NCBI RefSeq assembly: GCF_048564905.1
Contig: NC_132996.1
Location: forward strand, 52,922,501-52,986,500
Source of the DNA: Vicugna pacos
Taxonomy: Eukaryota > Chordata > Mammalia > Artiodactyla > Camelidae
Direction of reading: 5' to 3'
DNA: 64,000 nt
The notes beneath the pieces are model-generated. The model had not been told where the DNA came from. It saw nothing but the letters and a program-made list of their open reading frames with translations, and ran no database searches. Each line of letters starts with the position of its first letter. The first letter of the stretch is position 1. Positions 1 to 12,043 of the stretch are shown here, piece by piece. The translations under genes and the position numbers were made by a program.

Positions 1-719
1 TAAACCTGAGAAACTTTACAATGTGTCTTAATTTGTTCAAATAATAAACCCATTCACACGTGAGCATAAACAGCACTTTTATGAAAAGTAACTTTTTCAG
101 AGTTAAAAAATTGTTAGAAGAGGGGCACTGTTTTATGTGTTGGCCAATCTCTGTCTGCAGACTAGAGGCGCAGACACCCTAGGTGACATCCTAGGGCCTA
201 GGATGTCTGTCTCACAGCCAGTCTGTTGTGTTATTGCATGTCATGTAATCTCTGGAAAATTCCCCAGTACATTCAGGGAGGATGCAAGGCACATAACAGC
301 TTAGTGTTTTAAGGAAATTGTTCTGACCATGTGGAAAAGGTCTGGGGCATCCCCCAGGGGACCCCAAACCACACTTTGAGATCTGCTTCTCTAATGCCAT
401 TCCCTCCCACCCCCATGTATGGTATCTAGTTAATTCTAATTATATGTCCCTTTAGCCAAGTTTTCTTGTCACTAAACCTCTTTGTCTATTCTGTTAAAGA
501 CAGAATTGGACCAGACAATCTAACATCCCTCCTGCCTAAAAACTTGTTGTTATGGGGCCAATGAGTTCAAGATTCCAGGTTCAGTTAGAGGTTGGTTTCT
601 AATCCACTGACCTAAGCTGCCTTCCTGACTCCACCAAAGGCACATGGAGGGAGGCTTGAGGGGAAGATGTCATGTAACTGTCTGGGTGACACTTTAGTGA
701 AGTTGGACCCCCCACTTTT

Positions 720-860
720 CACTTATTAGCCAAGAGATCTTGGACAAGGTGCTTCAATTCTCTGTGCCTCAGTTTTCCCATCTGTAAAATGGAATAAGAA
801 ATATGACCTATCTTATAGGTCATTGTATGGTTTATTACACAAAATAACACATGCAAAGCA
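720..860 (+). repeat. MIR-type SINE fossil
   Basis: The stretch reads like the MIR core, with a 'cttcaattctctgtgcctc' style segment followed by 'cagttttcccatctgtaaaa', then a diverged tail. Identification is from memory of the MIR consensus. Confidence 0.7.
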
Positions 861-879
861 CACAGCATAGTGTAAGGGG

Positions 880-1125
880 GGCTGGGGCAGCATAGACAAA
901 TGCTTAGAGCCGGACTACCTGAGTTCAGTGCCCAGCATAGCCACTTCCTAGCTATGTGACCTTGGATAAGTTTCTTTTCCTCTCTGTTTCAGTGTCCTGT
1001 TCTGTAAAAACAAGGGTCTTGGACCTAACCTTAGTGGGGTTTTGTGAAATTAATGATGATTCGTAAAGTGCTTTGAACAGTGACTAGTGCAGAGTAAGAC
1101 AGGATAATAACTGTTTATTAAATTC
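880..1125 (+). repeat. MIR-type SINE fossil
   Basis: A second MIR-like copy follows the first in the same orientation. It has the typical 'ctatgtgaccttggataagt' core and the tail of a diverged MIR. The boundaries are approximate. Confidence 0.7.
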
Positions 1126-1133
1126 ACATAATA

Positions 1134-1548
1134 GTTGACCCTTGAACAACATGGGTTTGATTGTGTGGGTCCCCCTTATGAGTGAGTTTTTTAAACAATT
1201 ATCTTTTCAAGTATACTATTTAATTTATTTTTTAAGTTTATTTTTTAACTTTATTACATTTTCTTTGTTTTGGTTTGTTTTGGGGGGGTTAATTAGGTTT
1301 ATTTTTAAGTGGAAGTACTGGGAACTGAACCTAGGACCTCATGCATACTAGGCACGCACTCTGCCACTGAGCTATACCCTCCCCCTTCCCAATGTGGATT
1401 TTTTTTTTTAATAGTAAATGCTGTAGTACTACAGGATCTGTGGTCGGTTGTGTCTGTGCGTATGGAGGCCAACTATAAATTATATGCAGATTTTCAACTA
1501 CGTGGAGGATCGGCCCCCTTCACCCACCGTGTTGTCTGAGAGTCATAC
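1134..1548 (+). mobile_element. Tigger-type DNA transposon remnant (MITE), split by a SINE
   Basis: The left end begins 'gttgacccttgaacaac', and the right end at about 1531-1547 is a diverged inverted copy of it. Internal segments about a ground-state 'tatggaggccaactataaa' match the non-autonomous mariner/Tigger consensus as I remember it. About 110 bp of camelid SINE and AT-rich sequence interrupts it. I cannot assign the exact subfamily. Confidence 0.6.
1284..1396 (-). mobile_element. Camelid tRNA-Ala-derived SINE, minus strand
   Basis: Read on the minus strand this gives 'gggagggtatagctcagtgg' followed by a GGTTCA-type B box and 'cccagtacttcca'. That is the tRNA-Ala-like head of the short camelid SINE family, with a short A-rich tail. 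The same family occurs at 21585-21727. It sits inside the Tigger-type remnant and is therefore younger. It has A and B boxes, but it is a transposed SINE and not a tRNA gene. Confidence 0.8.
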
Positions 1549-1772
1549 TTGTTATTCTAAAGTGTAATCCATCCCCTTCCATGGAAAACTAACATAAAAA
1601 TACATAACAAATTGGTTTCAGGTTGGTGATATTCTCTAAGGTGAGCATAGTTTTTAGACTGTTGAAAGTTTTTAGGTTTTAAAAACAACACAGGCATCCT
1701 TTCCTTTTCGTTCCATAAATCAGGAAGCTTAAACTTGTATGTGCACTGTGAAAGAATGACAAATGTCAGCTG

Positions 1773-1804
1773 ACACACGCACACACACACACACACACAC
1801 ACAC
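1773..1804. repeat. CA microsatellite
   Basis: A run of CA dinucleotides interrupted once near its left end, about 32 bp long. Confidence 0.95.
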
Positions 1805-3242
1805 CCAGAGAATGTTCACTCTAAATCTGGAGCAAGACCCAGCAGAAGCCTGGAATTCAATCAGGTCAAATGTCTTAGCTGTTTCAAAGGAAGCCCCTGT
1901 CCAGGAAGAGACAAACAAAGATTAAGAAAGAGATAGTTAGTCACAAATGTGAATCATTTCAGTCGCCCTTGACTCAAAGGTCAGTCGTGCCTACACTCTC
2001 TTCTCTTGCTGTCTCTGGTGATGGAGTTTTAAATCCAACTACAGAGAAGTGGTTTTTTCAGTCCCTCCTGGAGAAACCTGCTGGCCCGGCTGCCTTCCTC
2101 GTTGGCATTTAAAATAGACAGGGTTCTGTGTGGCTTCAGTCGGGTTTTAAATGTCAGTCCTCTCTTAGCACTGGGGGCTGCCCCTCAGATGGGTGGGGGA
2201 GAACATTTGGGTGGAGATATGTTTATCTGGGAAGCCCTGAGGTTTGGGGGGCAGTTAATACTGCTTACAAAGTATATTAGACACTTAACAGCCGGTAACC
2301 ACATGTCATTTTTTATCAAGAGCTTAATCAGAGAAACTGCTCGGTGAATAGCCAGCCTCTTTCTGGGGGTGTGGGGTGGCAACTGGTTTTCATAGTTTTG
2401 AATCTGGGTTTTTCCTTAGTTTAAGGTGCTAGACTGGAGAAAAGTCTGTCTTCGACACTGTTTATTGAAATGTCCGTTTAAAGTCTCATGTGGGCAAAGA
2501 GCTTTTTTATTTTTTTTTAAAACTGTGTTTGGTTCTCCAGTCCCTAGAAATTCTCGAGTACATAGTAGACGCTCAATAAACTTTCTTGGGAGAGAGGGAG
2601 GGGGTGTCCACCACGGAGATTTTAGGTGAGCGGTTTTAGGTGGTGCCCGCAATGGCATTAAATGACACTCACCTTCATGGCTGGGAGTTGCTTCCCTTCC
2701 TCATTTTCCTTTAGCTCTTCTCATCATGCCAGGGAGAACCTTGGTTTGCGCCCTTGTGACTGTTACATTTCTGTGAGACTTGGTGATCTCTCTTGTTTAA
2801 GGAAGAGAGAGCAGGTTTCAAACTTTGTGTCTTCAGCTAGGAGCATGGCCTGATTAGGATTTTGTAACATCGCTTTGTTTGCGCTGAGTTGATCCTTGAG
2901 TTACATTCTGTTTACGGTAAATGATGTTGCTGTGGTTTCTTTTTTAAACATATGTGTGTTTTTAAAAAGTGGATTGATTTAAGAAAAATAGGAGACAAAG
3001 AATAATAGTGTAAGCGGCCCAGCCTGTGGCCGAGTGGTGAAGGCGGTTCACGAGAGACTCAGGTTTGGAAAGTCCCATGTTAGGCACTGCTTAAAAAAAT
3101 GGGCTGGTTCCACAGCTACACCAAGAAGACCTCTTCGTGTAAGGAGGGCAATCCAGGAGGGAAGGCTGACAGAGGCGCCCTTAGCCTTCATGCTCAACTA
3201 TCAGGTGTCGTTTCAAGAAGGAAGCTCAGAGTAGGCTCTGGA

Positions 3243-3305
3243 AAGAATGTTCCAGCAAGGAGGGAGGAGGAGGGAGGAAGGTCCAGCAAGGAGGAGGGAG
3301 GAATA
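3243..3305 (+). repeat. GGA-rich imperfect tandem repeat
   Basis: Two copies of a 'ccagcaaggagg' unit are embedded in purine-rich GGA/GAGG repeats. It is strongly strand-asymmetric. No function is inferred. Confidence 0.7.
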
Positions 3306-4469
3306 TCTGGGGACAAGTGAGGGACAGAACCCAGGAGTGGACAGGTAAAACCTCAAAGCTGCAGACGTGGTTACTGGGGAAGGTGACGCCTGGGCTTCTC
3401 AACATGGAGGCTCAGATGACAGCTCCCAAGCCCCCGCCCGGGCATCCTCACTCAGCAGTGAGGTCTGTCCCCTGAGACCCAGAGCCCCCGACCTGGAGAC
3501 CACTACTTGGAAAAGCCATCACTGGGGTTCTGCTTTGGAAAGTGAACATTCTCATTTTGCAGCTTTGAAGAAAGACTCACAGAAAGAATGTCTTCAGTGA
3601 AGAGTAATGAAAATGACCTGAGGGGAGGGGAGGGGGAAAGCAGGTGGGAAAAACTGTGCTTATCTCATGTCTGCACACAGAGAAGACAGGCCATTTGATG
3701 GGCAAAAGCCCAGATAGATTTCCTAAGACACTGGCCAGATAAATCTTTGACATTTCCAGCATTGATTTTCCTTCTTCCTCTGTCTGTTTTGAAGTGTGCC
3801 CGAAAGAAAAATGGGGGTTTCCAATAGGGACTCTTCTGTCCTGGAGACAGCTCTGAGGGACGACTGGGTCCTTTTAACTTTGGAAATGGATGATATGAAA
3901 TGCTCTGAAGTTTTCTATTACTTGCGTAGGTACCTGGGCGGTTTCGGGTACAGGGATGGGAGGGAGGGGTCGAAGATAACACCTTCTGTGCCTCTGCATC
4001 TGCTGGCTCTGTTGTGTCTGTTGAAAGCTTTTCCCCAGCCCAGAAGGTTTAATTCCTTTTTGGTGGAATCATAGTTTTGCTTGACACAGAGACTCAATGT
4101 GTTGTCAGTGGCCTTGAACAAGAGAGTACCGAGGAAAAGGGGAAAGTTGGCCACCATGCTCGTCAGTAGGTCATGGATGGCCTAGTACTGTTTGATACAA
4201 ATATTTCCATCTATTGCTCATATCTGTGGGAGTCTCAGGAGGCCAGTTTCCCCTTAATGCATCATTATCAGAGAAGATTCATTGAGGGTATGTAGCACAT
4301 GGCAGTTTTCTGAAGGAGAGACCCACGGAAGCATCTTGGTCACCACAGAGTCTGAAATTGAAGTGCAGGGATGTAGATGCGTCCATGCGGGTAACACACA
4401 GCCTAGTATTAACTAAAGGCCCGAATGGATGGTAAAGGCTTAAAAAAACAGGCCCAGAATAAATACATT

Positions 4470-4511
4470 TTGTAGGGACAAAGATAGGACTTGTAGGGAC
4501 AAAGATAGGAC
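4470..4511 (+). repeat. 21-bp perfect tandem duplication
   Basis: The 21-bp unit at 4470-4490, beginning 'ttgtagggacaaagatag', is repeated exactly at 4491-4511. The absence of differences suggests a recent duplication. Confidence 0.95.
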
Positions 4512-5751
4512 TTCTTACAAGTGTGGGCTTGTAAGAATCCACAGAAAGTTGGGTGGAGAGACAGTAAAGAGTGGGGGAAATTATTTCTGCGATTTCTGGA
4601 CCCAAAGTGAATGAAGGAGAAAAGTGTCACCTCTTTTTTTTTTAAGCCAGCCAGAGAAGGCTTCTAAAACAAGTGGGATTCCCAAAATTGGAAAAAGGTA
4701 ATTAGGGGTACAGGAGGTTTTAAAGGACAATTCACATGCATTCTGCTTTGAAGGTAAAATTGGGGCCAGTGTATAAAGGGTCTCTGAACAAGAAGAGCTG
4801 GGCTCCAGTGAGAAGACTAGGAATAGGGGAGAGGAGCACGTGGTTAGAGGTTGCATTTTTTATTTGGCCAGATCCTGGAAGAGAAGCCTTGTGGAGTCTG
4901 TGGATACTGGGGTGGCCTAAAGCTTCCCTTGGCCACTGAGCAGGGAGAGGATGGGGTGATGCTAGTCTGGGGGCTCCTGGGAGGATCCCCAGCTGTTTCA
5001 GGCTGCCCTCTGTGGGGCTGCCCACCACCCAGCGTTTTCCTTCCAGCCCCTTTTCCAGGCTTAATCTCCTCGGCAATTACATGAATTTCATGCATTAATT
5101 TGACTATTTTTATTGTACTTTCCTCAAATTTTCTGAAGATAAATGGGAAAAAAATGAATCTTGAAATTGATAACCATAGATCTTAATATAATTGAGATCA
5201 GGGTGGAAATCCATGGGCATGTTGAAACTGCAAAGCTTCAGCCTCATTGGACTGAGTTTATCGCGCGTTCAGTTGTTAAAGAACATGTAGGTACCAAATG
5301 CCGCAAATAAATCACTCAAAGATGAGCTCCAAAGATGAGGTGTAATTAGGGAGTTTATAATCCTTCTTAGCTCTACGGGAATAGAAGCTTTCCTAATGTC
5401 ACCTGAGTGTCTTGTAGAGTACGTGTTTTCAGGAACCCATTGTAGGTGAAATTGGGTGACTTCCAGGAGACCAGGCGGGCAATGGCAGGAGATGGGGTCA
5501 GGGTATCACTGCAGGGAGGGGCGGAAGCCAGGGATAGACACGGAACAGTGGGGCAAAAATACGTGAAAACACCAGCAATTCTTGAGAAGTAAAGACTGAG
5601 GTGGGAGGGCTGAGAAATGTTTGTTGGACATGGAAAGCCACGGGGCAACTTTCTCGGAGGCTATTTCAGAGCTATGAGGCCAAAAAACAATGGTCATAGT
5701 AACAACAGCAACTATTTTCAAGCATTTATGTGCCAGGCATTGTTCTAAGTT

Positions 5752-5945
5752 GGTGCTTCTCAAAGTGCGGTCCCCGGACCTACATCTTCAACATCACCTG
5801 AGGATGTGCTGGAAAAGCAGATTCTCAGGCCCCACCTCAGACTAACTAACTGCAGATAAACTGGGAGGTTGCAGCCCAGCAGTCTGTGTTTAGCAAGTTC
5901 TCCATGATTCTCATGTGTGCTTAAGTCTGAAAGCTGCTCAGAGCA
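5752..5945 (+). mobile_element. MER5-like hAT-Charlie fossil
   Basis: It contains 'gcttctcaaagtgcggtccc', then 'catcacctgagg', 'ccccacctcag' and 'agcaagttctccatgattct'. These are the landmark segments, in order, of the non-autonomous hAT-Charlie MER5 family, in inverted orientation. Boundaries are approximate and the copy is old. Confidence 0.75.
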
Positions 5946-7034
5946 TTTTCTCCTGCGCTCAGTCATTTATTCCTCCTGACAGCGGATGAGGAAGATTTTG
6001 TTATTCCCATTTTGCATAGACTGCAACTGGACCTGGGAGAAGGGAGGTTGTTATCCAAGGTCATACAGCTAGAAAAAAGTAGAGCAGAGATCACACCCAG
6101 GCCATTTGGCCCCAGAAGAAAAACATTTGTACTTTAAATGTTGAAAATGTCCTGTAGGTGTCCCCTGAAAAACCTCAGAGGAAGGAAATTTCTATGTTTT
6201 TAAATTTAAATTTTATTTTCTTACTTCCAGCAAGACAGACAAGGGATTATTTTCCCTTGTAAAACAGCTTTTAAAAAAGGTCAGATTCACCCTTTTAACT
6301 ACCAGCTAAATGGTGCTAAATGAAGAATTAGCATTTGTACCAAGTTTTAAATTTTTTGAGTCTCCATTTAGGGCTTTCTCTCTGGTTTCCTTACACCCAC
6401 CCACACCCCAACCCCCACCCCAGGATGGGCTTAATAAGAACTCTCTGGGCCTGAGGGTGAGCTGTGTTTGTAAGACTTTTTGTTGATTATCTAGGAAGGC
6501 ATCCAGGTTCACAGGAAATGTAGACATCCTTAGAGATGACGGCTGCCCTTTCAGAGTCACAGAAGGGAAAAGAAATGGAGGTGGCCCATGAGTTCCATCC
6601 CTGGCTTGGTACCAACCACAGCAACCTTTGCCCCGGAGATGCATGCCTGGAATGGAACTGTCGCTTAATACGCATTCTCGGTGGGCAGAGCGACATGCCC
6701 CCAGACCCTTCGGGGGTAGGAAAGAGTGTCTCATTTGGGAAGAGACTCCACCTGGGAGCCAGGTGTGCCCCTTGCCGGGTATTAAGTGTGGATAATGGAG
6801 AGGAAGGCTAGCACCTTTGGAGAGGTGGAGGTTGGGGAGCTGGCAGCAGCATTGGGCAGCAGAAAGACAGCATGGAAGCTTGGGTGGAATCTAGTTACAT
6901 GGCCTGAAATTGACAAGCCCACTGCCCTCAGTATCTGTGAACTGAAGGGATCTCGTCTACTTCCCCTTGTGGGCAAGAGCATAAAAAACCTCTCCAGCTG
7001 ACAGGGTAGGCGAGCACAATGCCTAAAAACACCA

Positions 7035-7240
7035 AACTCTTCTGCCAGGTAGGTCTGGATTCCAATCCTTGCTAGAACAGTTACTGGCTGTGTGGCTACA
7101 GGCATGTGACTTAACCTCTCTGAGCCTCAGTTGTCTTAGTGGTAATCTAGTTGCAGTCATAGCACTTACTTCAAAAGGTTGATGCGGTTACCAGATGAGG
7201 TGACATGTAAAGTGCTTTGTACATAGTCAGCAGTCAACAA
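7035..7240 (+). repeat. MIR-type SINE fossil
   Basis: Contains 'gacttaacctctctgagcct' and the 'tacatagtcagcagtcaaca' tail typical of MIR. Diverged. Confidence 0.75.
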
Positions 7241-7294
7241 ATGATAGCTAGTCATATCTTAGCATCTTTATCGTTATTGCTAAAGTAAACCCGA

Positions 7295-7490
7295 GAAATA
7301 TGCTGGGGGAGACTTGGGCTGGATTCTGGCCAACCTGGGTGCAAATTCTGGTCTCACGTTTATTAGTTGCGTCTCTGAACCTCAGTTTCTTCCTCTGTGT
7401 AAAGGGGATAAGTTTGTGGCAAAGGTATAGTGAGTTGATGAACGAGAGGGGTGAAACAGTGCCTGACACAGCGTAAAGACCATGCCTCTA
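7295..7490 (+). repeat. MIR-type SINE fossil
   Basis: Contains 'gcgtctctgaacctcagttt', 'ttcctctgtgtaaa' and 'cagtgcctgacacagcgtaa', in the order of the MIR consensus. Diverged. Confidence 0.65.
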
Positions 7491-10400
7491 CTGTCAGCCT
7501 TCCTTTGCTCATTATCATCTTCACTGCTAAAGCGTTAGGAGCAACAGGGGCATCTAGGGGGGCCTTGAGCATTTACAGCATTCCTACCTTGCATGGAAAG
7601 TTCTTCCGCCTGGGAAGATGGAAGTAGCATCATTCTCCCCGCCCGCTAGCTTGTTGGTTCCCGGTTTTCTGAGTCCCTCTGGCCGGGTTGGGGAGGAGCC
7701 TGCTTGATGGGAGATGCATGCTGTCGCCCAGCTCTGTACTCCAGCCGCCCACCCTCTCCTCTGCCCTCCCCACCTCCTCTCGCCCCCTCTGTGATTACCT
7801 AGAATGAGCTCGATCTTTCCGGCCCCCAGAGGACTGTGTGATTTTGGATGTCCTTCTGCAGACATCCTTGTTTTTGTTTTGTTTTTGGGTTTTTTTTGCA
7901 TTTTTCCTCTGAGCCTTGTTCTCCTATTGGCAGTCCACTTTTCAATGTCTTAATGAAAGCAGATAGGTTAGTTCTTTTTTCACTTCTGGGATCCTCAGTC
8001 GCTTCATTAGAGTGCTGTGTATTCTTTGTCTACGAGCTTTTGTGGGGGGGAAGCATTCAGTAACAACAGGCCCAGTTCCAAGTCCCGAATCATTTCCCAG
8101 GTGGCCGCTACTTAATGTAACTGTCTTTTGGCTTGAAGCCTTTGGACTGGGGAGGTGATGGGGCTGGTGCCATGGGGCAGGGAGTGGGACCAGAGCAAAG
8201 TCGGGATCTTTTCCAGCTCTGTTCCCACACAGCATCACCATGGCCCTGGAGCAAACATCTTCTCAGCAGCTTCTAGAGTCAGGCACATGTCAAGGGCTGG
8301 GAAGACGGGCAGGTGAGGGCCAGGGAGAACAGACGCTTCAAAAGACAAAACAGTGCAAGATAGCTGTCTGAATCAAGGCTGGTTTTCTTTTCTTTTTTTC
8401 CTTTTTCCTTTAGGTCTCAGCAGCCTTAAGTCCCACAGGTGTCCAGCTGGCGTGTCCTTAGGTGAAGTGGCCAGCAGACAGAGTGGGCTTTGCAATTTGC
8501 AGGGCCTGGTGCAAAATGAAAACGTGGCTCCCGCTAGGGTGGGGAAGACCACTCCCCTTCCCGGGGACCTGTTGCTGCAACCCACCGTAGACAGGGCCCC
8601 TAAGAGACTGTAACCTTCATGCTGTCAGTACGCGTAGATCGGGGTGGTCAAGAGGCAGCCGGTGGTGGGAAGCAGGAGACCGAAAGCCCCTCCTGAAGAG
8701 GCTGTAGGAGACAGGACCAGGGATGAGCTGAGACCAAGGCCCTGGGGCATTGCTCTACTGCCCTATCAGGCTTCACTTGCAAAACACAGAATATTAAGAA
8801 GTGCAGATGGTCACTGGGGAGTACTACCTCCCAAGCATGAGGCCCTTCAGAGCATGAGGCTCTTAGGATTACAGGGCCCTTTGGAGCAGAGGGGGCCTGT
8901 GTGACTACACATTCCCAGGAGAGAAGGTAGTTGGCTCAGTTTGGGACTCAGGCCAGATGGAGGGCAGGGACCAGGCCAGTCAGCTAAGCCGAAGATGTGG
9001 GCTGGGTTCAAGGGGCTCGGGCAGGCCCGATGGGCAAAGCTCCGCTGAGTAGATGGTGGGCAGTTCTCCAGAGAAGTGGGGCTGTGGTCAGGCTGGTCCC
9101 AAAGGTCCTAACTCACCTTGCACATGCCAAATGAAAGATGGAGACCATACTGCTAGCTGCAGTTTATTCAGCTGAAAGATAAGAGCAGCACCTTCAAATG
9201 TCTAGGAGTGTAAGAATTTTCAAGACGCTTTTGAAAGGTGCTTGAGCTTCCCGGAGAATGGGTCCACCTAAAAATGATCGAAACTGTGTGTGACCAATTG
9301 ATTTGGACCGCAGGACCAGGGAGAGGGGAGCATGACTAGATGATTCTTATGGCCCCTTCTAACCCCAATTTGTTACTCTTATTTTGGTTGAAGCTACAGA
9401 ATTTCCATGCTATGTGTGTATCATGAGAAATTTAAAAAGAACGTTTTCTTTTCCGTTTCTCCATAATACACAGATAACTTCTTTTCCTTGAAAAGAGGTT
9501 TTTGGTTTTTGTTTTTTTTTTGCCCCAAATGTCTCCTTGAAGGAGGAAGACCTAGAAAAGAGGAGGAAGGAGAACCCAGGCCAATTTTTAAAGTTGATCT
9601 CTTCAGATACAGAGTTGTTTTTTATCAAACAAAGAAAATGCCATTTGTAAAGTGAGAGCAGAATGTAACAAATGCCTAAGGGTGTGAGAGTTTCAGGGAC
9701 CCTATGTCATTTTCTCTTCTCTTAAAAATATTCTACCTTTTACTTGGATTTCTTAAAAGCAAAAAGTGGTCTGTAGCACCAAAACTGGGAATATACACTC
9801 GGTGAATATTTATTACTTCCACTGTGTTCGAGGCCCTCTCAGAGCCAGAAGGACTGAAATAAATGGCCTTCACCCTGAAGGACCGAAAATCCTGACACAC
9901 AGGATACAGGGTTTGAATTAATCTTCTGTAATTAACTCAGGATGTAACCTGGACCAGGATTTTATTTCTCTTGGTGCCTTAGTTCCCCTTCCCCCACCCT
10001 TAAAACGTAGATCATGAAAACTGCATCGCAGGACGGAGTCCCTCTTCCATTGGGAGGTGCATCTCAGAAACATGAAATTAAGGAGGGTTTGTGAGGCTGT
10101 TCTGGAAGAAGGCCGGGGCATCTGTCTTGGCAGTAGAGGTGGTGACAGAGGACAGTGCATCAGAAGGCCTTGCACAGAGCGCCCAGGGGACATCCTGAGA
10201 CTCTCATCTGGGCCAGTGACAGGGACCCAGGCAGAGGCCGCAGGCCCTACCCCAAATGGGACCCCAAATGGGATTTGTTTTTTTTGGCTCAGAAGCATTC
10301 AGGTGGGGTGACTGCCATCTGGAAACATCCCGCCACCCTTCCCTGACCAGCTCAGCTGTCCTGATTTTGCTAGTCTCTGTTGGGTGCCGTGGGGCTTTCT

Positions 10401-10820
10401 TGCTGCTGGGGTTCATGTGCTTGGCAGGGAGACAGAGAACCCAGTGAAGAGTTCACCTTCATGACCTGTCTGTGCTGTGATTCCTGGTAAGGAAAAGGAT
10501 ATTTTTTTGTCCTTTAACAGAGGTGGGGCACTCCTATAGGATGTGACTCTAACTTTGATTTGGGATTCCATCTTGAAACTAACTAGTGGCCAGTTACTTT
10601 TAAAAATTAGATTATATCTTGTGAATTTTAATAGGATCTACAAAATTTGGTTCATATGTATTAGTCACAGAAATGTGATAATATCTTTGATAAAATACTT
10701 AAATGTATTTGATGTAGGTCCATTCATCACTATCTTTATCTCCCACACCCTTTGTGAAGATAATTTGACTAAGAGCACCACAGACAGGATATGATGATGA
10801 CTGAGAACATAAAATACCTA

Positions 10821-10842
10821 GTGTGTGTGTGTGTGTGTGTGT
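10821..10842. repeat. GT microsatellite
   Basis: Eleven uninterrupted GT dinucleotides. Confidence 0.95.
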
Positions 10843-10884
10843 TTATAATGATTAATTATTACAAGAACTTTATGACATTGCTAG

Positions 10885-11030
10885 TGTGATGCCATATTAC
10901 AGATGAGGAACTCAAGACTCTGGGAAATGAAGTCCAAGGTCACACAGCTAGAAAGTGGCTGAGCTGAGACTTGAACCCCTGTCTGATGTCCAAGTTCTTT
11001 CCGCTCTGCCATGTAAGCTCTCAGCATCAC
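10885..11030 (-). repeat. MIR-type SINE fossil, minus strand
   Basis: Segments such as 'cagatgaggaactcaagac', 'caaggtcacacagctagaa' and 'gagacttgaacccctgtct' are the reverse complement of the MIR core. Confidence 0.75.
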
Positions 11031-11284
11031 TGTAGCAGGGTTATAGGGATTTATCAAGGAGAGTACTAAGAAATGCATTAGGGGCTGGTAGGACGAACAC
11101 CCCTGTGGATCCTCCATCCCATAAGCATAGGCCTTTGATAATCTGAAGATGTGAGGTGAGTGACAAGGCCTCCTTGCTCTCTGAGATTCTGTGACCTTTA
11201 GGGAGGCTCCCTGCGTCATATGGGACCAGCCGTAGCCTTTTTGGGGGAAGGAAGGGGTCTGGGAAGGCCTGCTGGAAGGCAGCA

Positions 11285-11440
11285 AAGCAGAGTGGGGAGA
11301 ACATGGCGTCTGGAGCCAGGAAGACTGGCTCTTTTTCCTGCAGGCAAGTGTCTTCACTGACCATCAGTAAAGCCAGGGTCATGGCATCAACTTGGTAGGA
11401 TTATTGGGAAGGTTGGAATTAGATGAGATGAACATAGACC
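11285..11440 (+). repeat. Probable MIR-type SINE fossil
   Basis: A weak match: 'catggcgtctggagccagg' with a following 'tagaatta'-like tail and a downstream 'taggattattgggaagg' segment. Old and eroded. Confidence 0.5.
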
Positions 11441-11985
11441 TCTGATTGAAGCAAAATGCTCAGCGGTTTGTTAGTTGCAGTTGCAAAGGGACTTAAGCTT
11501 ACCTTCTCTTTCCCTGACTCTCCCACTCACACGCTCGTGGCGGACACATGCTCACTGCTGCTTAAAATTCCTCAGGCATTCTTTCCTGCTAGTGTGAGAA
11601 ACCCTAAATTTCTCATTTTTATAAAAAATCTATTATTTCTAAATAATATCCCACTGCCTCCATGCTCCCTTTTCTGAGTTTAGAGGAAGGGTCTGAAGGA
11701 CATCAGGCGTCCACCCTCGTCCATCCGTAGAACTCAGCCAAGCCTGTGGCTGGAGGGATGGGATGGTGGTTGCGTTTGGCTCTCGCCTCCTCCCTTTGCT
11801 GTGGGATGTCTCAGTGACTCCTCCGGAAGCCTTGGCCTTCCCAGAGGACCAAAGACATCTTCAGCATGGAGGCGTGACTGGCACCCATGTGCCTAGAACC
11901 CCATGCCCTCACCTGTTGGAAGCAGCTGAGGGTCTGCCATGCAGTGAAGTAGCCCACTCTTGTGTCCTTTGTTCTCTCTTGGCAG

Positions 11986-12043
11986 AACCAGCTTCTCGCA
12001 AAAGGCCTGCTGTTTGTGGAGGAGAAGGTTCAGCTGTGTGAAG
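11986..12043 (+). CDS. PRR5L: PRR5L coding exon (about residues 99-118) with GC donor
   Basis: PRR5L (Protor-2) binds Rictor as an accessory subunit of mTORC2 in the cytoplasm and has also been linked to mRNA decay through tristetraprolin. This 58-bp exon follows 'cttggcag' and is read in phase 0. It encodes NQLLAKGLLFVEEKVQLCE plus one base, nearly the same as human residues 99-117 as I remember them and part of the HbrB-like domain. The exon must end at the G of 'gaag' (12043), because the next exon resumes 'gtgaaaatcgc' to give E-G-E-N-R. The intron therefore begins GCAAGT at 12044, a non-canonical but well-formed GC donor. Using the nearby GT at 12048 would bring a stop codon into frame. 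Upstream coding exons lie outside the window. Confidence 0.93.

Larger units (their letters stand above)
1..11985 (+). other. PRR5L: PRR5L intron upstream of first visible exon
   Basis: No coding exon of PRR5L or of any other gene was recognised here. The interval is inferred to be intron because the exon at 11986 starts in phase 0 with a residue corresponding to about residue 99 of human PRR5L, so the upstream coding exons must lie before the window. The stretch holds MIR copies, a Tigger-type element with a SINE inside it, an hAT-Charlie fossil, a CA and a GT microsatellite and a 21-bp tandem duplication, listed separately. The rest looks like unique intronic sequence with only short chance open frames. 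An alternative first exon or promoter cannot be excluded by eye. Confidence 0.75.

Noticed and set aside
6306-6734. 142-codon open frame on the minus strand
   Set aside because: No similarity to a known protein, low-complexity G/W-rich segment, and no supporting signals.
8480-8900. Segments resembling an old mammalian interspersed repeat ('ttgcagggcctggtgcaaaa')
   Set aside because: The similarity was to a consensus I could not name or bound, so it was not listed as a feature.
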